The notes under the pieces were generated by a model. It was given only the letters and a program-made list of their open reading frames with translations, did no database searches and was not told the DNA's origin. Positions 49,601 to 62,480 of a stretch of 64,000 nucleotides of DNA are shown here, piece after piece. A program made the position numbers and the translations under genes. Origin of the DNA: Gibbula magus (taxonomy: Eukaryota > Mollusca > Gastropoda > Trochida > Trochidae); assembly GCA_936450465.1 (NCBI GenBank), contig CAKZFU010000131.1, positions 1-64,000 of the forward strand. The letters run 5' to 3'. How positions within the stretch are numbered: the first letter of the stretch is position 1; each line of letters begins with the position of its first letter.

Positions 49601-50609
49601 TCATGAATTTTTTTCGGTTTCCGGAAAATCAAAAAGATAAATTTCGATGAAATTTTAACGAAAAAAAATCCAAAAAAAAAAAGAAAATCATGAATTTTTT
49701 GGGGTTTCCGAAAATCAAAAATATAAATATTGATGAAATTTTAACAAAAAAAAATCCAAAAAAAATCAGAAAATCATGAATTTTTTGGGGTTTCCGAAAA
49801 TCAAAAATATCAATTTCAATGAAATTTTAACGAAAAAAAATCCACAAAAAATCAGAAAATCATGAATTTTTTGGGGTTTCCGTAAAATCAAAATTATAAA
49901 TATCGATGAAATTTTAACGAAAAAAAATCCAAAAAAAATCAGAAAATCATGAATTTTTTGGGGTTTCCGTGAAATCAAAAATATAAATTTCGATGAAATT
50001 TTAACGAAAAAAAATCCAAAAAAAATCAGAAAATCATGAATTTTTTGGGGTTTCCGTAAAATCAAAATTATAAATTTCGATGAAATTTTAACGAAAAAAA
50101 ATCCCAAAAAAATCAGAAAATCATGAATTTTTTGGGGTTTCCGTAAAATCAAAAATATAAATATCGATGAAATTTTAACGAAAAAAAATCCAAAAAAAAT
50201 CAGAAAATCATGAATTTTTTGGGGTTTCCGTAAAATCAAAAATATAAATTTCGATGAAATTTTAACGAAAAAAAATCCAAAAAAAATCAGAAAATCATGA
50301 ATTTTTTCGGGTTTCCGTAAAATCAAAAATATAAATTTCGATGAAATTTTAACGAAAAAAAATCCAAAAAAAATCAGAAAATCATGATTTTTTTGGGGTT
50401 TCCGGAAAATCAAAAATATAAATTTCGATGAAATTTTAACGAAAAAAAATCCCAAAAAAATCAGAAAATCATGAATTTTTTGGGGTTTCCGGAAAATCAA
50501 AAATATAAATTTCGATGAAATTTTAACGAAAAAAAATCCCAAAAAAATCAGAAAATCATGAATTTTTGGGGGTTTCCGGAAAATCAAAAATATAAATTTC
50601 GATGAAATT
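46696..50609 (+). repeat. 3.9-kb (45-monomer) higher-order repeat, copy 1
   Basis: This block contains core monomers, an E block (47,780-48,240), core monomers and a second E block (49,330-49,790). The next 3.9 kb repeats the arrangement: GAATTGTTTTGGG at 47,865 and 51,692, then 49,430 and 53,347. The offset falls from 3,914 to about 3,827 after ~47.3 kb because one AAAATTATAAAT monomer is missing from copy 2, then returns to ~3,917 near 49.3 kb. Confidence 0.75.
48560..48650 (+). repeat. Irregular monomers: G6 run and a rearranged A-run region
   Basis: One monomer has six G (48,569-48,574) instead of four or five. In the following one the CCCAAAAAAATCAG part is replaced by AATAAGAAAATCAG (~48,626-48,640), so AAGAAAATC-like units occur twice in a row. 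This is the least consensus-like core monomer noticed in the segment. Confidence 0.8.
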
Positions 50610-53600
50610 TTAACGAAAAAAAATCCAAAAAAAAATCAGAAAATCATGACTTTTTGGGGGTTTCCGGAAAATCAAAAATATAAATTTCGATGAAATTTTA
50701 ACGAAAAAAAATCCCAAAAAAATCAGAAAATCATGAATTTTTGGGGGTTTCCGTGAAATCAAAAATATAAATTTCGATGAAATTTTAACGAAAAAAAATC
50801 CCAAAAAAATCAGAAAATCATGAATTTTTTGGGGTTTCCGTAAAATCAAAAATATAAATTTCGATGAAATTTTAACGAAAAAAAATCCCAAAAAAATCAG
50901 AAAATCATGAATTTTTGGGGGTTTCCGGAAAATCAAAAATATAAATTTCGATGAAATTTTAACGAAAAAAAATCCAAAAAAAAATCAGAAAATCATGAAT
51001 TTTTTGGGGTTTCCGAAAATCAAAAATATAAATTTCGATGAAATTTTAACGAAAAAAAATCCACAAAAAATCAGAAAATCATGAATTTTTTGGGGTTTCC
51101 GTGAAATCAAAAATATAAATTTCGATGAAATTTTAACGAAAAAAAATCCCAAAAAAATCAGAAAATCATGAATTTTTTGGGGTTTCCGTAAAATCAAAAA
51201 TATAAATATCGATGAAATTTTAACGAAAAAAAATCCAAAAAAAATCAGAAAATCATGAATTTTTTGGGGTTTCCGTAAAATCAAAAATATAAATTTCGAT
51301 GAAATTTTAACGAAAAAAAATCCAAAAAAAATCAGAAAATCATGAATTTTTTCGGGTTTCCGTAAAATCAAAAATATAAATTTCGATGAAATTTTAACGA
51401 AAAAAAATCCAAAAAAAATCAGAAAATCATGATTTTTTTGGGGTTTCCGGAAAATCAAAAATATCAATTTCGATGAAATTTTAACGAAAAAAAATCCCAA
51501 AAAAATCAGAAAATCATGAATTTTTTGGGGTTTCCGGAAAATCAAAAATATAAATTTCGATGAAATTTTAACGAAAAAAAATCCAAAAAAAATCAGAAAT
51601 TCATGAATTTTTTTTGGTTTCTGGAAAATCAAAAATATAAATTTCGATGAAATTTTAACGAAAAAAAATCCAAAAAAAATCAGAAAATCATGAATTGTTT
51701 TGGGTTTCCTGAAAATTAAAAATATAAATTTCGATGAAATTTTAAAGTAAAAAAATCCAAAAAAAATCAGAAAATCATGAATTTTTTTGGGTTTCCGGAA
51801 AATCAAAAATATAAAATTCGATGAAATTTTAACGAAAAAAAATCCAAAAAAAATAAGAAAATCATGAATTTTTTTCGGTTTCCGGAAAATCAAAAAGATA
51901 AATTTCGATGAAATTTTAACGAAAAAAAATCCAAAAAAAAAAAGAAAATCATGAATTTTTTGGGGTTTCCGAAAATCAAAAATATAAATATTGATGAAAT
52001 TTTAACAAAAAAAATTCCAAAAAAAAATCAGAAAATCATGAATTTTTTGGGGTTTCCGAAAATCAAAAATATAAATTTCAATGAAATTTTAACGAAAAAA
52101 AATCCCAAAAAAATCAGAAAATCATGAATTTTTGGGGGTTTCCGGAAAATCAAAAATATAAATTTCGATGAAATTTTAACGAAAAAAAATCCAAAAAAAA
52201 ATCAGAAAATCATGACTTTTTGGGGGTTTCCGGAAAATCAAAAATATAAATTTCGATGAAATTTTAACGAAAAAAAATCCCAAAAAAATCAGAAAATCAT
52301 GAATTTTTGGGGGTTTCCGTGAAATCAAAAATATAAATTTCGATGAAATTTTAACGAAAAAAAATCCCAAAAAAATCAGAAAATCATGAATTTTTTGGGG
52401 TTTCCGTAAAATCAAAAATATAAATTTCGATGAAATTTTAACGAAAAAAAATCCCAAAAAAATCAGAAAATAATGAATTTTTGGGGGTTTCCGTAAAATC
52501 AAAAATATAAATTTCGATGAAATTTTAACGAAAAAAAATCCAAAAAAAAATCAGAAAATCATGAATTTTTTGGGGTTTCCGGAAAATCAAAAATATAAAT
52601 TTCGATGAAATTTTAACGAAAAAAAATCCACAAAAAATCAGAAAATCATGAATTTTTTGGGGTTTCCGTGAAATCAAAAATATAAATTTCGATGAAATTT
52701 TAACGAAAAAAAATCCAAAAAAAATCAGAAAATCATGAATTTTTTGGGGTTTCCGTAAAATCAAAATTATAAATTTCGATGAAATTTTAACGAAAAAAAA
52801 TCCCAAAAAAATCAGAAAATCATGAATTTTTTGGGGTTTCCGTAAAATCAAAAATATAAATATCGATGAAATTTTAACGAAAAAAAATCAAAAAAAAATC
52901 AGAAAATCATGAATTTTTTGGGGTTTCCGTAAAATCAAAAATATAAATTTCGATGAAATTTTAACGAAAAAAAATCCAAAAAAAATCAGAAAATCATGAA
53001 TTTTTTCGGGTTTCCGTAAAATCAAAAATATAAATTTCGATGAAATTTTAACGAAAAAAAATCCAAAAAAAATCAGAAAATCATGATTTTTTTGGGGTTT
53101 CCGGAAAATCAAAAATATCAATTTCGATGAAATTTTAACGAAAAAAAATCCCAAAAAAATCAGAAAATCATGAATTTTTTGGGGTTTCCGGAAAATCAAA
53201 AATATAAATTTCGATGAAATTTTAACGAAAAAAAATCCAAAAAAAATCAGAAATTCATGAATTTTTTTTGGGTTTCCTGAAAATCAAAAATATAAATTTC
53301 GATGAAATTTTAACGAAAAAAAATCCAAAAAAAATCAGAAAATCATGAATTGTTTTGGGTTTCCTGAAAATTAAAAATATAAATTTCGATGAAATTTTAA
53401 AGTAAAAAAATCCAAAAAAAATCAGAAAATCATGAATTTTTTTGGGTTTCCGGAAAATCAGAAATATTAATTTCGATGAAATTTTAAACGAAAAAAAATC
53501 CAAAAAAAATAAGAAAATCATGAATTTTTTTCGGTTTCCGGAAAATCAAAAAGATAAATTTCGATGAAATTTTAACGAAAAAAAATCCAAAAAAAAAAAG

Positions 53601-54100
53601 AAAATCATGAATTTTTTGGGGTTTCCGAAAATCAAAAATATAAATATTGATGAAATTTTAACAAAAAAAATTCCAAAAAAAATCAGAAAATCATGAATTT
53701 TTTGGGGTTTCCGAAAATCAAAAATATCAATTTCAATGAAATTTTAACGAAAAAAAATCCACAAAAAATCAGAAAATCATGAATTTTTTGGGGTTTCCGT
53801 GAATTCAAAAATATAAATTTCGATGAAATTTTAACGAAAAAAAATCCAAAAAAAATCAGAAAATCATGAATTTTTTGGGGTTTCCGTAAAATCAAAATTA
53901 TCAATTTCGATGAAATTTTAACGAAAAAAAATCCCAAAAAAATCAGAAAATCATGAATTTTTTGGGGTTTCCGGAAAATCAAAAATATAAATATCGATGA
54001 AATTTTAACGAAAAAAAAATCCAAAAAAAAATCAGAAAATCATGAATTTTTTGGGGTTTCCGGAAAATCAAAAATATAAATTTCGATGAAATTTTAACGA
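50610..54100 (+). repeat. 3.9-kb higher-order repeat, copy 2
   Basis: This is the tandem partner of 46,696-50,609, with E blocks at 51,600-52,080 and 53,245-53,730. It lacks one 87-bp monomer near 51.15 kb relative to copy 1. Private variants include CCTGAAAATCAAAAATAT near 53,276 and a GAAATATTAATTTCG near 53,461. The last part also belongs to the 5.14-kb-offset repeat further downstream. Confidence 0.75.
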
Positions 54101-57100
54101 AAAAAAATCCAAAAAAAATCAGAAAATCATGAATTTGTTTTGGTTTCTGGAAAATCAAAAATATAAATTTCGATGAAATTTTAACGAAAAAAAATCCAAA
54201 AAAAATCAGAAAATCATGAATTGTTTTGGGTTTCCTGAAAATTAAAAATATAAATTTCGATGAAATTTTAACGTAAAAAAATCCAAAAAAAATCAGAAAA
54301 TCATGAATTTTTTTGGGTTTCCGGAAAATCAAAAATATAAATTTCGATGAAATTTTAACGAAAAAAAATCCCAAAAAAATAAGAAAATCATTAATTTTTT
54401 TCGGTTTCCGGAAAATCAAAAAGATAAATTTCGATGAAATTTTAACGAAAAAAAATCAAAAAAAAAAAAAGAAAATCATTAATTTTTTGGGGTTTCTGAA
54501 AAATCAAAAATATAAATTTCGATGAAATTTTAACATAAAAAAATCCAAATAAATCATAAAATCATGAATTTTTTTGGGTTTCCTGAAAATTAAAAATATA
54601 AATTTCGATGAAATTTAAACGTAAAAAAATCCAAAAAAAATCAGAAAATCATGAATTTTTTTGGGTTTCCGGAAAATCAAAAATATAAATTTCGATGAAA
54701 TTTTAACGGATAAAAATCCAAATAAATCATAAAATCATGAATTTTTTTTGGTTTCCGGAAAATCAAAAATATAAATTTCGATGAAATTTTAACGGATAAA
54801 AATCCAAATAAATCATAAAATCATGAATTTTTTTTGGGTTTCCGGAAAATCAAAAATATAAATTTCGATGAAATTTTAACGTAAAAAAATCCCCAAAAAA
54901 TAAGAAAAATCATGAATTTTTTTGGGTTTCCGGAAAATCAAAATTATAAATTTCGATGAAATTTTAACGGATAAAAATCCCAAAAAAATCAGAAAATCAT
55001 TAATTTTTTTTGGTTTCCGGAAAATCAAAAATATGAATTTCGATGAAATTTTAACGGATAAAAATCCAAATAAATCATAAAATCATGAATTTTTTTGGGT
55101 TTCCGGAAAATCAAAAATATAAATTTCGATGAAATTTTAACGAAAAAAAATCCAAAAAAAAATCAGAAAATCATGAATTTTTGGGGGTTTCCGGAAAATC
55201 AAAAATATAAATTTCGATGAAATTTTAACGAAAAAAAATCCAAAAAAAATCAGAAAATCATGACTTTTTGGGGGTTTCCGGAAAATCAAAAATATAAATT
55301 TCGATGAAATTTTAACGAAAAAAAATCCCAAAAAAATCAGAAAATCATGATTTATTTGGGGTTTCCGTAAAATCAAAAATATAAATATCGATGAAATTTT
55401 AACGAAAAAAAATCCAAAAAAAATCAGAAAATCATGATTTTTTGGGGGTTTCCGTAAAATCAAAAATATAAATATCGATGAAATTTTAACGAAAAAAAAT
55501 CCAAAAAAAATCAGAAAATCATGAATTTTTTGGGGTTTCCGGAAAATCAAAAATATAAATTTCGATGAAATTTTAACGAAAAAAAATCCAAAAAAAATCA
55601 GAAAATCATGAATTTTTGGGGGTTTCCGTGAAATCAAAAATATAAATTTCGATGAAATTTTAACGAAAAAAAATCCCAAAAAAATCAGAAAATCATGAAT
55701 TTTTTGGGGTTTCCGTAAAATCAAAAATATAAATTTCGATGAAATTTTAACGAAAAAAAATCCAAAAAAAATCAGAAAATCATGAATTTTTTGGGGTTTC
55801 CGTAAAATCAAAAATATAAATTTCGATGAAATTTTAACGAAAAAAAATCCAAAAAAAATCAGAAAATCATGAATTTTTTGGGGTTTCCGTAAAATCAAAA
55901 ATATAAATTTCGATGAAATTTTAACGAAAAAAAATCCCCAAAAAATCCGAAAATCATGAATTTTTGGGGGTTTCCGGAAAATCAAAAATATAAATTTCGA
56001 TGAAATTTTAACGAAAAAAAATCCAAAAAAAATCAGAAAATCATGAATTTTTGGGGGTTTCCGGAAAATCAAAAATATAAATTTCGATGAAATTTTAACG
56101 AAAAAAAATCCAAAAAAAATCAGAAAATCATGAATTTTTGGGGGTTTCCGGAAAATCAAAAATATAAATTTCGATGAAATTTTAACGAAAAAAAATCCCA
56201 AAAAAATCAGAAAATCATGAATTTTTTGGGGTTTCCATAAAGTCAAAAATATAAATTTCGATGAAATTTTAACAAAAAAAAATCCCAAAAAAATAAGAAA
56301 ATCATGAATTTTTTGGGGTTTCCGTAAAATCAAAAATATAAATTTCGATGAAATTTTAACGAAAAAAATCCCAAAAAAATCAGAAAATCATGAATTTTTG
56401 GGGGTTTCCGGAAAATCAAAAATATAAATTTCGATGAAATTTTAACGAAAAAAAATCCAAAAAAAATCAGAAAATCATGAATTTTTTGGGGTTTCCGGAA
56501 AATCAAAAATATAAATTTCGATGAAATTTTAACGAAAAAAAATCCCAAAAGAATCAGAAAATCATGACTTTTTGGGGGTTTCCGGAAAATCAAAAATATA
56601 AATTTCGATGAAATTTTAACGAAAAAAAATCCAAAAAAAATCAGAAAATCATGATTTTTTTGGGGTTTCCGTAAAATCAAAAATATAAATTTCGATGAAA
56701 TTTTAACGAAAAAAAATCCAAAAAAAATCAGAAAATCATGAATTTTTTGGGGTTTCCGTAAAATCAAAAATATAAATTTCGATGAAATTTTAACGAAAAA
56801 AAATCCAAAAAAAATAAGAAAATCATGAATTTTTTGGGGTTTCCGTAAAATCAAAAATATAAATTTCGATGAAATTTTAACGAAAAAAAATCCCAAAAAA
56901 ATCAGAAAATCATGAATTTTTGGGGGTTTCCGGAAAATCAAAAATATAAATTTCGATGAAATTTTAACGAAAAAAAATCCAAAAAAAAATCAGAAAATCA
57001 TGAATTTTTGGGGGTTTCCGGAAAATCAAAAATATAAATTTCGATGAAATTTTAACGAAAAAAAATCCAAAAAAATCAGAAAATCATGACTTTTTGGGGG

Positions 57101-57970
57101 TTTCCGGAAAATCAAAAATATAAATTTCGATGAAATTTTAACGAAAAAAAATCCAAAAAAAAATCAGAAAATCATGAATTTTTGGGGGTTTCCGGAAAAT
57201 CAAAAATATAAATTTCGATGAAATTTTAACGAAAAAATATCCAAAAAAAATCAGAAAATCATGACTTTTTGGGGGTTTCCGGAAAATCAAAAATATAAAT
57301 TTCGATGAAATTTTAACGAAAAAAAATCCCAAAAAAATCAGAAAATCATGATTTTTTTGGGGTTTCCGTAAAATCAAAAATATAAATATCGATGAAATTT
57401 TAACGAAAAAAAATCCAAAAAAAATCAGAAAATCATGATTTTTTGGGGGTTTCCGTAAAATCAAAAATATAAATATCGATGAAATTTTAACGAAAAAATA
57501 TCCAAAAAAAATCAGAAAATCATGAATTTTTTGGGGTTTCCGTAAAATCAAAAATATAAATTTCGATGAAATTTTAACGAAAAAAAAATCCCAAAAAAAT
57601 CAGAAAATCATGAATTTTTTGGGGTTTCCGTAAAATCAAAAATATAAATTTCGATGAAATTTTAACGAAAAAAAATCCCAAAAAAATCAGAAAATCATGA
57701 ATTTTTGGGGGTTTCCGGAAAATCAAAAATATAAATTTCGATGAAATTTTAACGAAAAAAAATCCCAAAAAAATCAGAAAATCATGAATTTTTGGGGGTT
57801 TCCGGAAAATCAAAAATATAAATTTCGATGAAATTTTAACGAAAAAAAATCCCAAAAAAATCAGAAAATCATGAATTTTTTGGGGTTTCCGTAAAATCAA
57901 AAATATAAATTTCGATGAAATTTTAACGAAAAAAAATCCCCAAAAAACCCCAGAAAACCATGAATTTTTT
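53230..57970 (+). repeat. ~5.1-kb-offset higher-order repeat, copy 1
   Basis: E block, core, E plus D block, then core monomers ending in CCCCAGAAAACCATG (~57,950) are matched downstream. The offset is about 5,136-5,140 bp up to ~55.1 kb and 4,522 bp by 57.57 kb. The 608-bp change equals about seven monomers missing from the partner. Confidence 0.75.
54100..55090 (+). repeat. E plus D diverged block, first of the 5.1-kb pair
   Basis: E monomers (GAATTGTTTTGGG ~54,221, AAAAGATAAATT ~54,420) are followed by ACATAAAAAAATCC and D monomers (ACGGATAAAA ~54,708, 54,793, 54,969, 55,055). The same series returns about 5,140 bp later at 59.24-60.23 kb. Confidence 0.8.
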
Positions 57971-58379
57971 GGGGTTTCCGTAAAATCAAAAATATAAATT
58001 TCGATGAAATTTTAACGAAAAAAAATCCCAAAAAAATCAGAAAATCATGAATTTTTGGGGGTTTCCAGAAAATCAAAAATATAAATTTCGATGAAATTTT
58101 AACGAAAAAAAATCCCAAAAAAAACCAGAAAATCATGAATTTTTTGGGGTTTCCGTAAAATCAAAAATATAAATTTCGATGAAATTTTAACGAAAAAAAA
58201 TCCCAAAAAAATCAGAAAATCATGAATTTTTGGGGGTTTCCGGAAAATCAAAAATATAAATTTCGATGAAATTTTAACGAAAAAAAATCCCAAAAAAATC
58301 AGAAAATCATGAATTTTTTGGGGTTTCCGGAAAATCAAAAATATAAATTTCGATGAAATTTTAACGAAAAAAAATCCAA

Positions 58380-61300
58380 AAAAAATCAGAAATTCATGAA
58401 TTTTTTTTGGTTTCTGGAAAATCAAAAATATAAATTTCGATGAAATTTTAACGAAAAAAAATCCAAAAAAAATCAGAAAATCATGAATTGTTTTGGGTTT
58501 CCTGAAAATTAAAAATATAAATTTCGATGAAATTTTAACGTAAAAAAATCCAAAAAAAATCAGAAAATCATGAATTTTTTTGGGTTTCCGGAAAATCAAA
58601 AATATAAATTTCGATGAAATTTTAACGAAAAAAAATCCAAAAAAAATAAGAAAATCATGAATTTTTTTCGGTTTCCGGAAAATCAAAAAGATAAATTTCG
58701 ATGAAATTTTAACGAAAAAAATCCAAAAAAAAAAAGAAAATCATGAATTTTTTGGGGTTTCCGAAAATCAAAAATATAAATATTGATGAAATTTTAACAA
58801 AAAAAATTCCAAAAAAAATCAGAAAATCATGAATTTTTTGGGGTTTCCGAAAATCAAAAATATAAATTTCAATGAAATTTTAACGAAAAAAAATCCACAA
58901 AAAATCAGAAAATCATGAATTTTTTGGGGTTTCCGTGAATTCAAAAATATAAATTTCGATGAAATTTTAACGAAAAAAAATCCCAAAAAAATCAGAAAAT
59001 CATGAATTTTTTGGGGTTTCCGTAAAATCAAAATTATCAATTTCGATGAAATTTTAACGAAAAAAAATCCCAAAAAAATCAGAAAATCATGAATTTTTTG
59101 GGGTTTCCGTAAAATCAAAAATATAAATATCGATGAAATTTTAACGAAAAAAAATCCAAAAAAAATCAGAAAATCATGAATTTTTTGGGGTTTCCGGAAA
59201 ATCAAAAATATAAATTTCGATGAAATTTTAACGAAAAAAAATCCAAAAAAAATCAGAAAATCATGAATTTTTTTGGGTTTCTGGAAAATCAAAAATATAA
59301 ATTTCGATGAAATTTTAACGAAAAAAAATCCAAAAAAAATCAGAAAATCATGAATTGTTTTGGGTTTCCTGAAAATTAAAAATATAAATTTCGATGAAAT
59401 TTTAACGTAAAAAAATCCAAAAAAAATCAGAAAATCATGAATTTTTTTGGGTTTCCGGAAAATCAAAAATATAAATTTCGATGAAATTTTAACGAAAAAA
59501 AATCCCAAAAAAATAAGAAAATCATGAATTTTTTTCGGTTTCCGGAAAATCAAAAAGATAAATTTCGATGAAATTTTAACGAAAAAAAATCAAAAAAAAA
59601 AAAGAAAATCGTGAATTTTTTGGGGTTTCTGAAAAATCAAAAATATAAATTTCGATGAAATTTTAACATAAAAAAATCCAAATAAATCATAAAATCATGA
59701 ATTTTTTTGGGTTTCCTGAAAATTAAAAATATAAATTTCGATGAAATTTTAACGTAAAAAAATCCAAAAAAAATCAGAAAATCATGAATTTTTTTGGGTT
59801 TCCGGAAAATCAAAATTATAAATTTCGATGAAATTTTAACGGATAAAAATCCAAATAAATCAGAAAATCAATAATTTTTTTTGGTTTCCGGAAAATCAAA
59901 AATATGAATTTCGATGAAATTTTAACGGATAAAAATCCAAATAAATCATAAAATCATGAATTTTTTTGGGTTTCCGGAAAATCAAAAATATAAATTTCGA
60001 TGAAATTTTAACATAAAAAAATCCCCCAAAAATAAGAAAATCATGAATGTTTTTGGGTTTCCGGAAAATCAAAATTATAAATTTCGATGAAATTTTAACG
60101 GATAAAAATCCAAATAAATCAGAAAATCATGAATTTTTTTGGGTTTCCGGAAAATCAAAAATATAAATTTCGATGAAATTTTAACGGATAAAAATCCAAA
60201 TAAATCATAAAATCATGAATTTTTTTGGGTTTCCGGAAAATCAAAAATATAAATTTCGATGAAATTTTAACGAAAAAAAATCCAAAAAAAAATCAGAAAA
60301 TCATGAATTTTTGGGGGTTTCCGGAAAATCAAAAATATAAATTTCGATGAAATTTTAACGAAAAAAAATCCAAAAAAAATCAGAAAATCATGACTTTTTG
60401 GGGGTTTCCGGAAAATCAAAAATATAAATTTCGATGAAATTTTAACGAAAAAAAATCCCAAAAAAATCAGAAAATCATGATTTTTTTGGGGTTTCCGTAA
60501 AATCAAAAATATAAATATCGATGAAATTTTAACGAAAAAAAATCCAAAAAAAATCAGAAAATCATGAATTTTTGGGGGTTTCCGTAAAATCAAAAATATA
60601 AATTTCGATGAAATTTTAACGAAAAAAAATCCAAAAAAAATCAGAAAATCATGAATTTTTTGGGGTTTCCGGAAAATCAAAAATATAAATTTCGATGAAA
60701 TTTTAACGAAAAAAAATCCAAAAAAAATCAGAAAATCATGAATTTTTGGGGGTTTCCGTGAAATCAAAAATATAAATTTCGATGAAATTTTAACGAAAAA
60801 AAATCCCAAAAAAATCAGAAAATCATGAATTTTTTGGGGTTTCCGTAAAATCAAAAATATAAATTTCGATGAAATTTTAACGAAAAAAAATCCAAAAAAA
60901 ATCAGAAAATCATGAATTTTTTGGGGTTTCCGTAAAATCAAAAATATAAATATCGATGAAATTTTAACGAAAAAAAATCCAAAAAAAATCAGAAAATCAT
61001 GAATTTTTTGGGGTTTCCGTAAAATCAAAAATATAAATTTCGATGAAATTTTAACGAAAAAAAATCCCCAAAAAATCCGAAAATCATGAATTTTTGGGGG
61101 TTTCCGGAAAATCAAAAATATAAATTTCGATGAAATTTTAACGAAAAAAAATCCCAAAAAAATCAGAAAATCATGAATTTTTGGGGTTTCCGTAAAATCA
61201 AAAATATAAATTTCGATGAAATTTTAACAAAAAAAAATCCAAAAAAAATAAGAAAATCATGAATTTTTTGGGGTTTCCGGAAAATCAAAAATATAAATTT

Positions 61301-62480
61301 CGATGAAATTTTAACGAAAAAAAATCCCCAAAAAATCAGAAAATCATGAATTTTTGGGGGTTTCCGGAAAATCAAAAATATAAATTTCGATGAAATTTTA
61401 ACGAAAAAAAATCCAAAAAAAAATCAGAAAATCATGAATTTTTGGGGGTTTCCGGAAAATCAAAAATATAAATTTCGATGAAATTTTAACGAAAAAAAAT
61501 CCAAAAAAAATCAGAAAATCATGACTTTTTGGGGGTTTCCGGAAAATCAAAAATATAAATTTCGATGAAATTTTAACGAAAAAAAATCCAAAAAAAAATC
61601 AGAAAATCATGAATTTTTGGGGGTTTCCGGAAAATCAAAAATATAAATTTCGATGAAATTTTAACGAAAAAAAATCCAAAAAAAATCAGAAAATCATGAC
61701 TTTTTGGGGGTTTCCGGAAAATCAAAAATATAAATTTCGATGAAATTTTAACGAAAAAAAATCCCAAAAAAATCAGAAAATCATGATTTTTTTGGGGTTT
61801 CCGTAAAATCAAAAATATAAATATCGATGAAATTTTAACGAAAAAAAATCCAAAAAAAATCAGAAAATCATGATTTTTTGGGGGTTTCCGTAAAATCAAA
61901 AATATAAATATCGATGAAATTTTAACGAAAAAATATCCAAAAAAAATCAGAAAATCATGAATTTTTTGGGGTTTCCGTAAAATCAAAAATATAAATTTCG
62001 ATGAAATTTTAACGAAAAAAAATCCAAAAAAAATCAGAAAATCATTAATTTTTTCGGGTTTCCGTAAAATCAAAAATATAAATTTCGATGAAATTTTAAC
62101 GAAAAAAAAATCCCAAAAAAATCAGAAAATCATGAATTTTTTGGGGTTTCCGTAAAATCAAAAATATAAATTTCGATGAAATTTTAACGAAAAAAAATCC
62201 CAAAAAAATCAGAAAATCATGAATTTTTGGGGGTTTCCGGAAAATCAAAAATATAAATTTCGATGAAATTTTAACGAAAAAAAATCCCAAAAAAATCAGA
62301 AAATCATGAATTTTTGGGGGTTTCCGGAAAATCAAAAATATAAATTTCGATGAAATTTTAACGAAAAAAAATCCCAAAAAAATCAGAAAATCATGAATTT
62401 TTTGGGGTTTCCGTAAAATCAAAAATATAAATTTCGATGAAATTTTAACGAAAAAAAATCCCAAAAAAACCCCAGAAAAT
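58380..62480 (+). repeat. ~5.1-kb-offset higher-order repeat, copy 2
   Basis: This is the partner of 53.23-57.97 kb: E block (58,390-58,870), core, E plus D block (59,240-60,230), core, ending at CCCCAGAAAATCATG (~62,471). It is about seven monomers shorter in its later core stretch. It retains a CATTAATTTTTTCGGG monomer (62,043) that copy 1 lacks. Confidence 0.75.

Noticed and set aside
54313..54525. A ~70-codon plus-strand open frame
   Set aside because: It lies inside the E/D satellite block, is Lys-rich only because of A-runs, and is an accident of local 86/88-bp phase changes.
55137..56333. Long minus-strand open frames (up to ~398 codons here, ~389 at 38,379-39,548) as repeat-protein genes
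   Set aside because: They are read-through of the 29-codon satellite unit. The consensus frame has no ATG, the apparent starts are TTG or chance frame-shifted ATG, ends fall wherever an A-run gains or loses a base, and all runs encode the same Phe-rich peptide. There is no surrounding gene structure.
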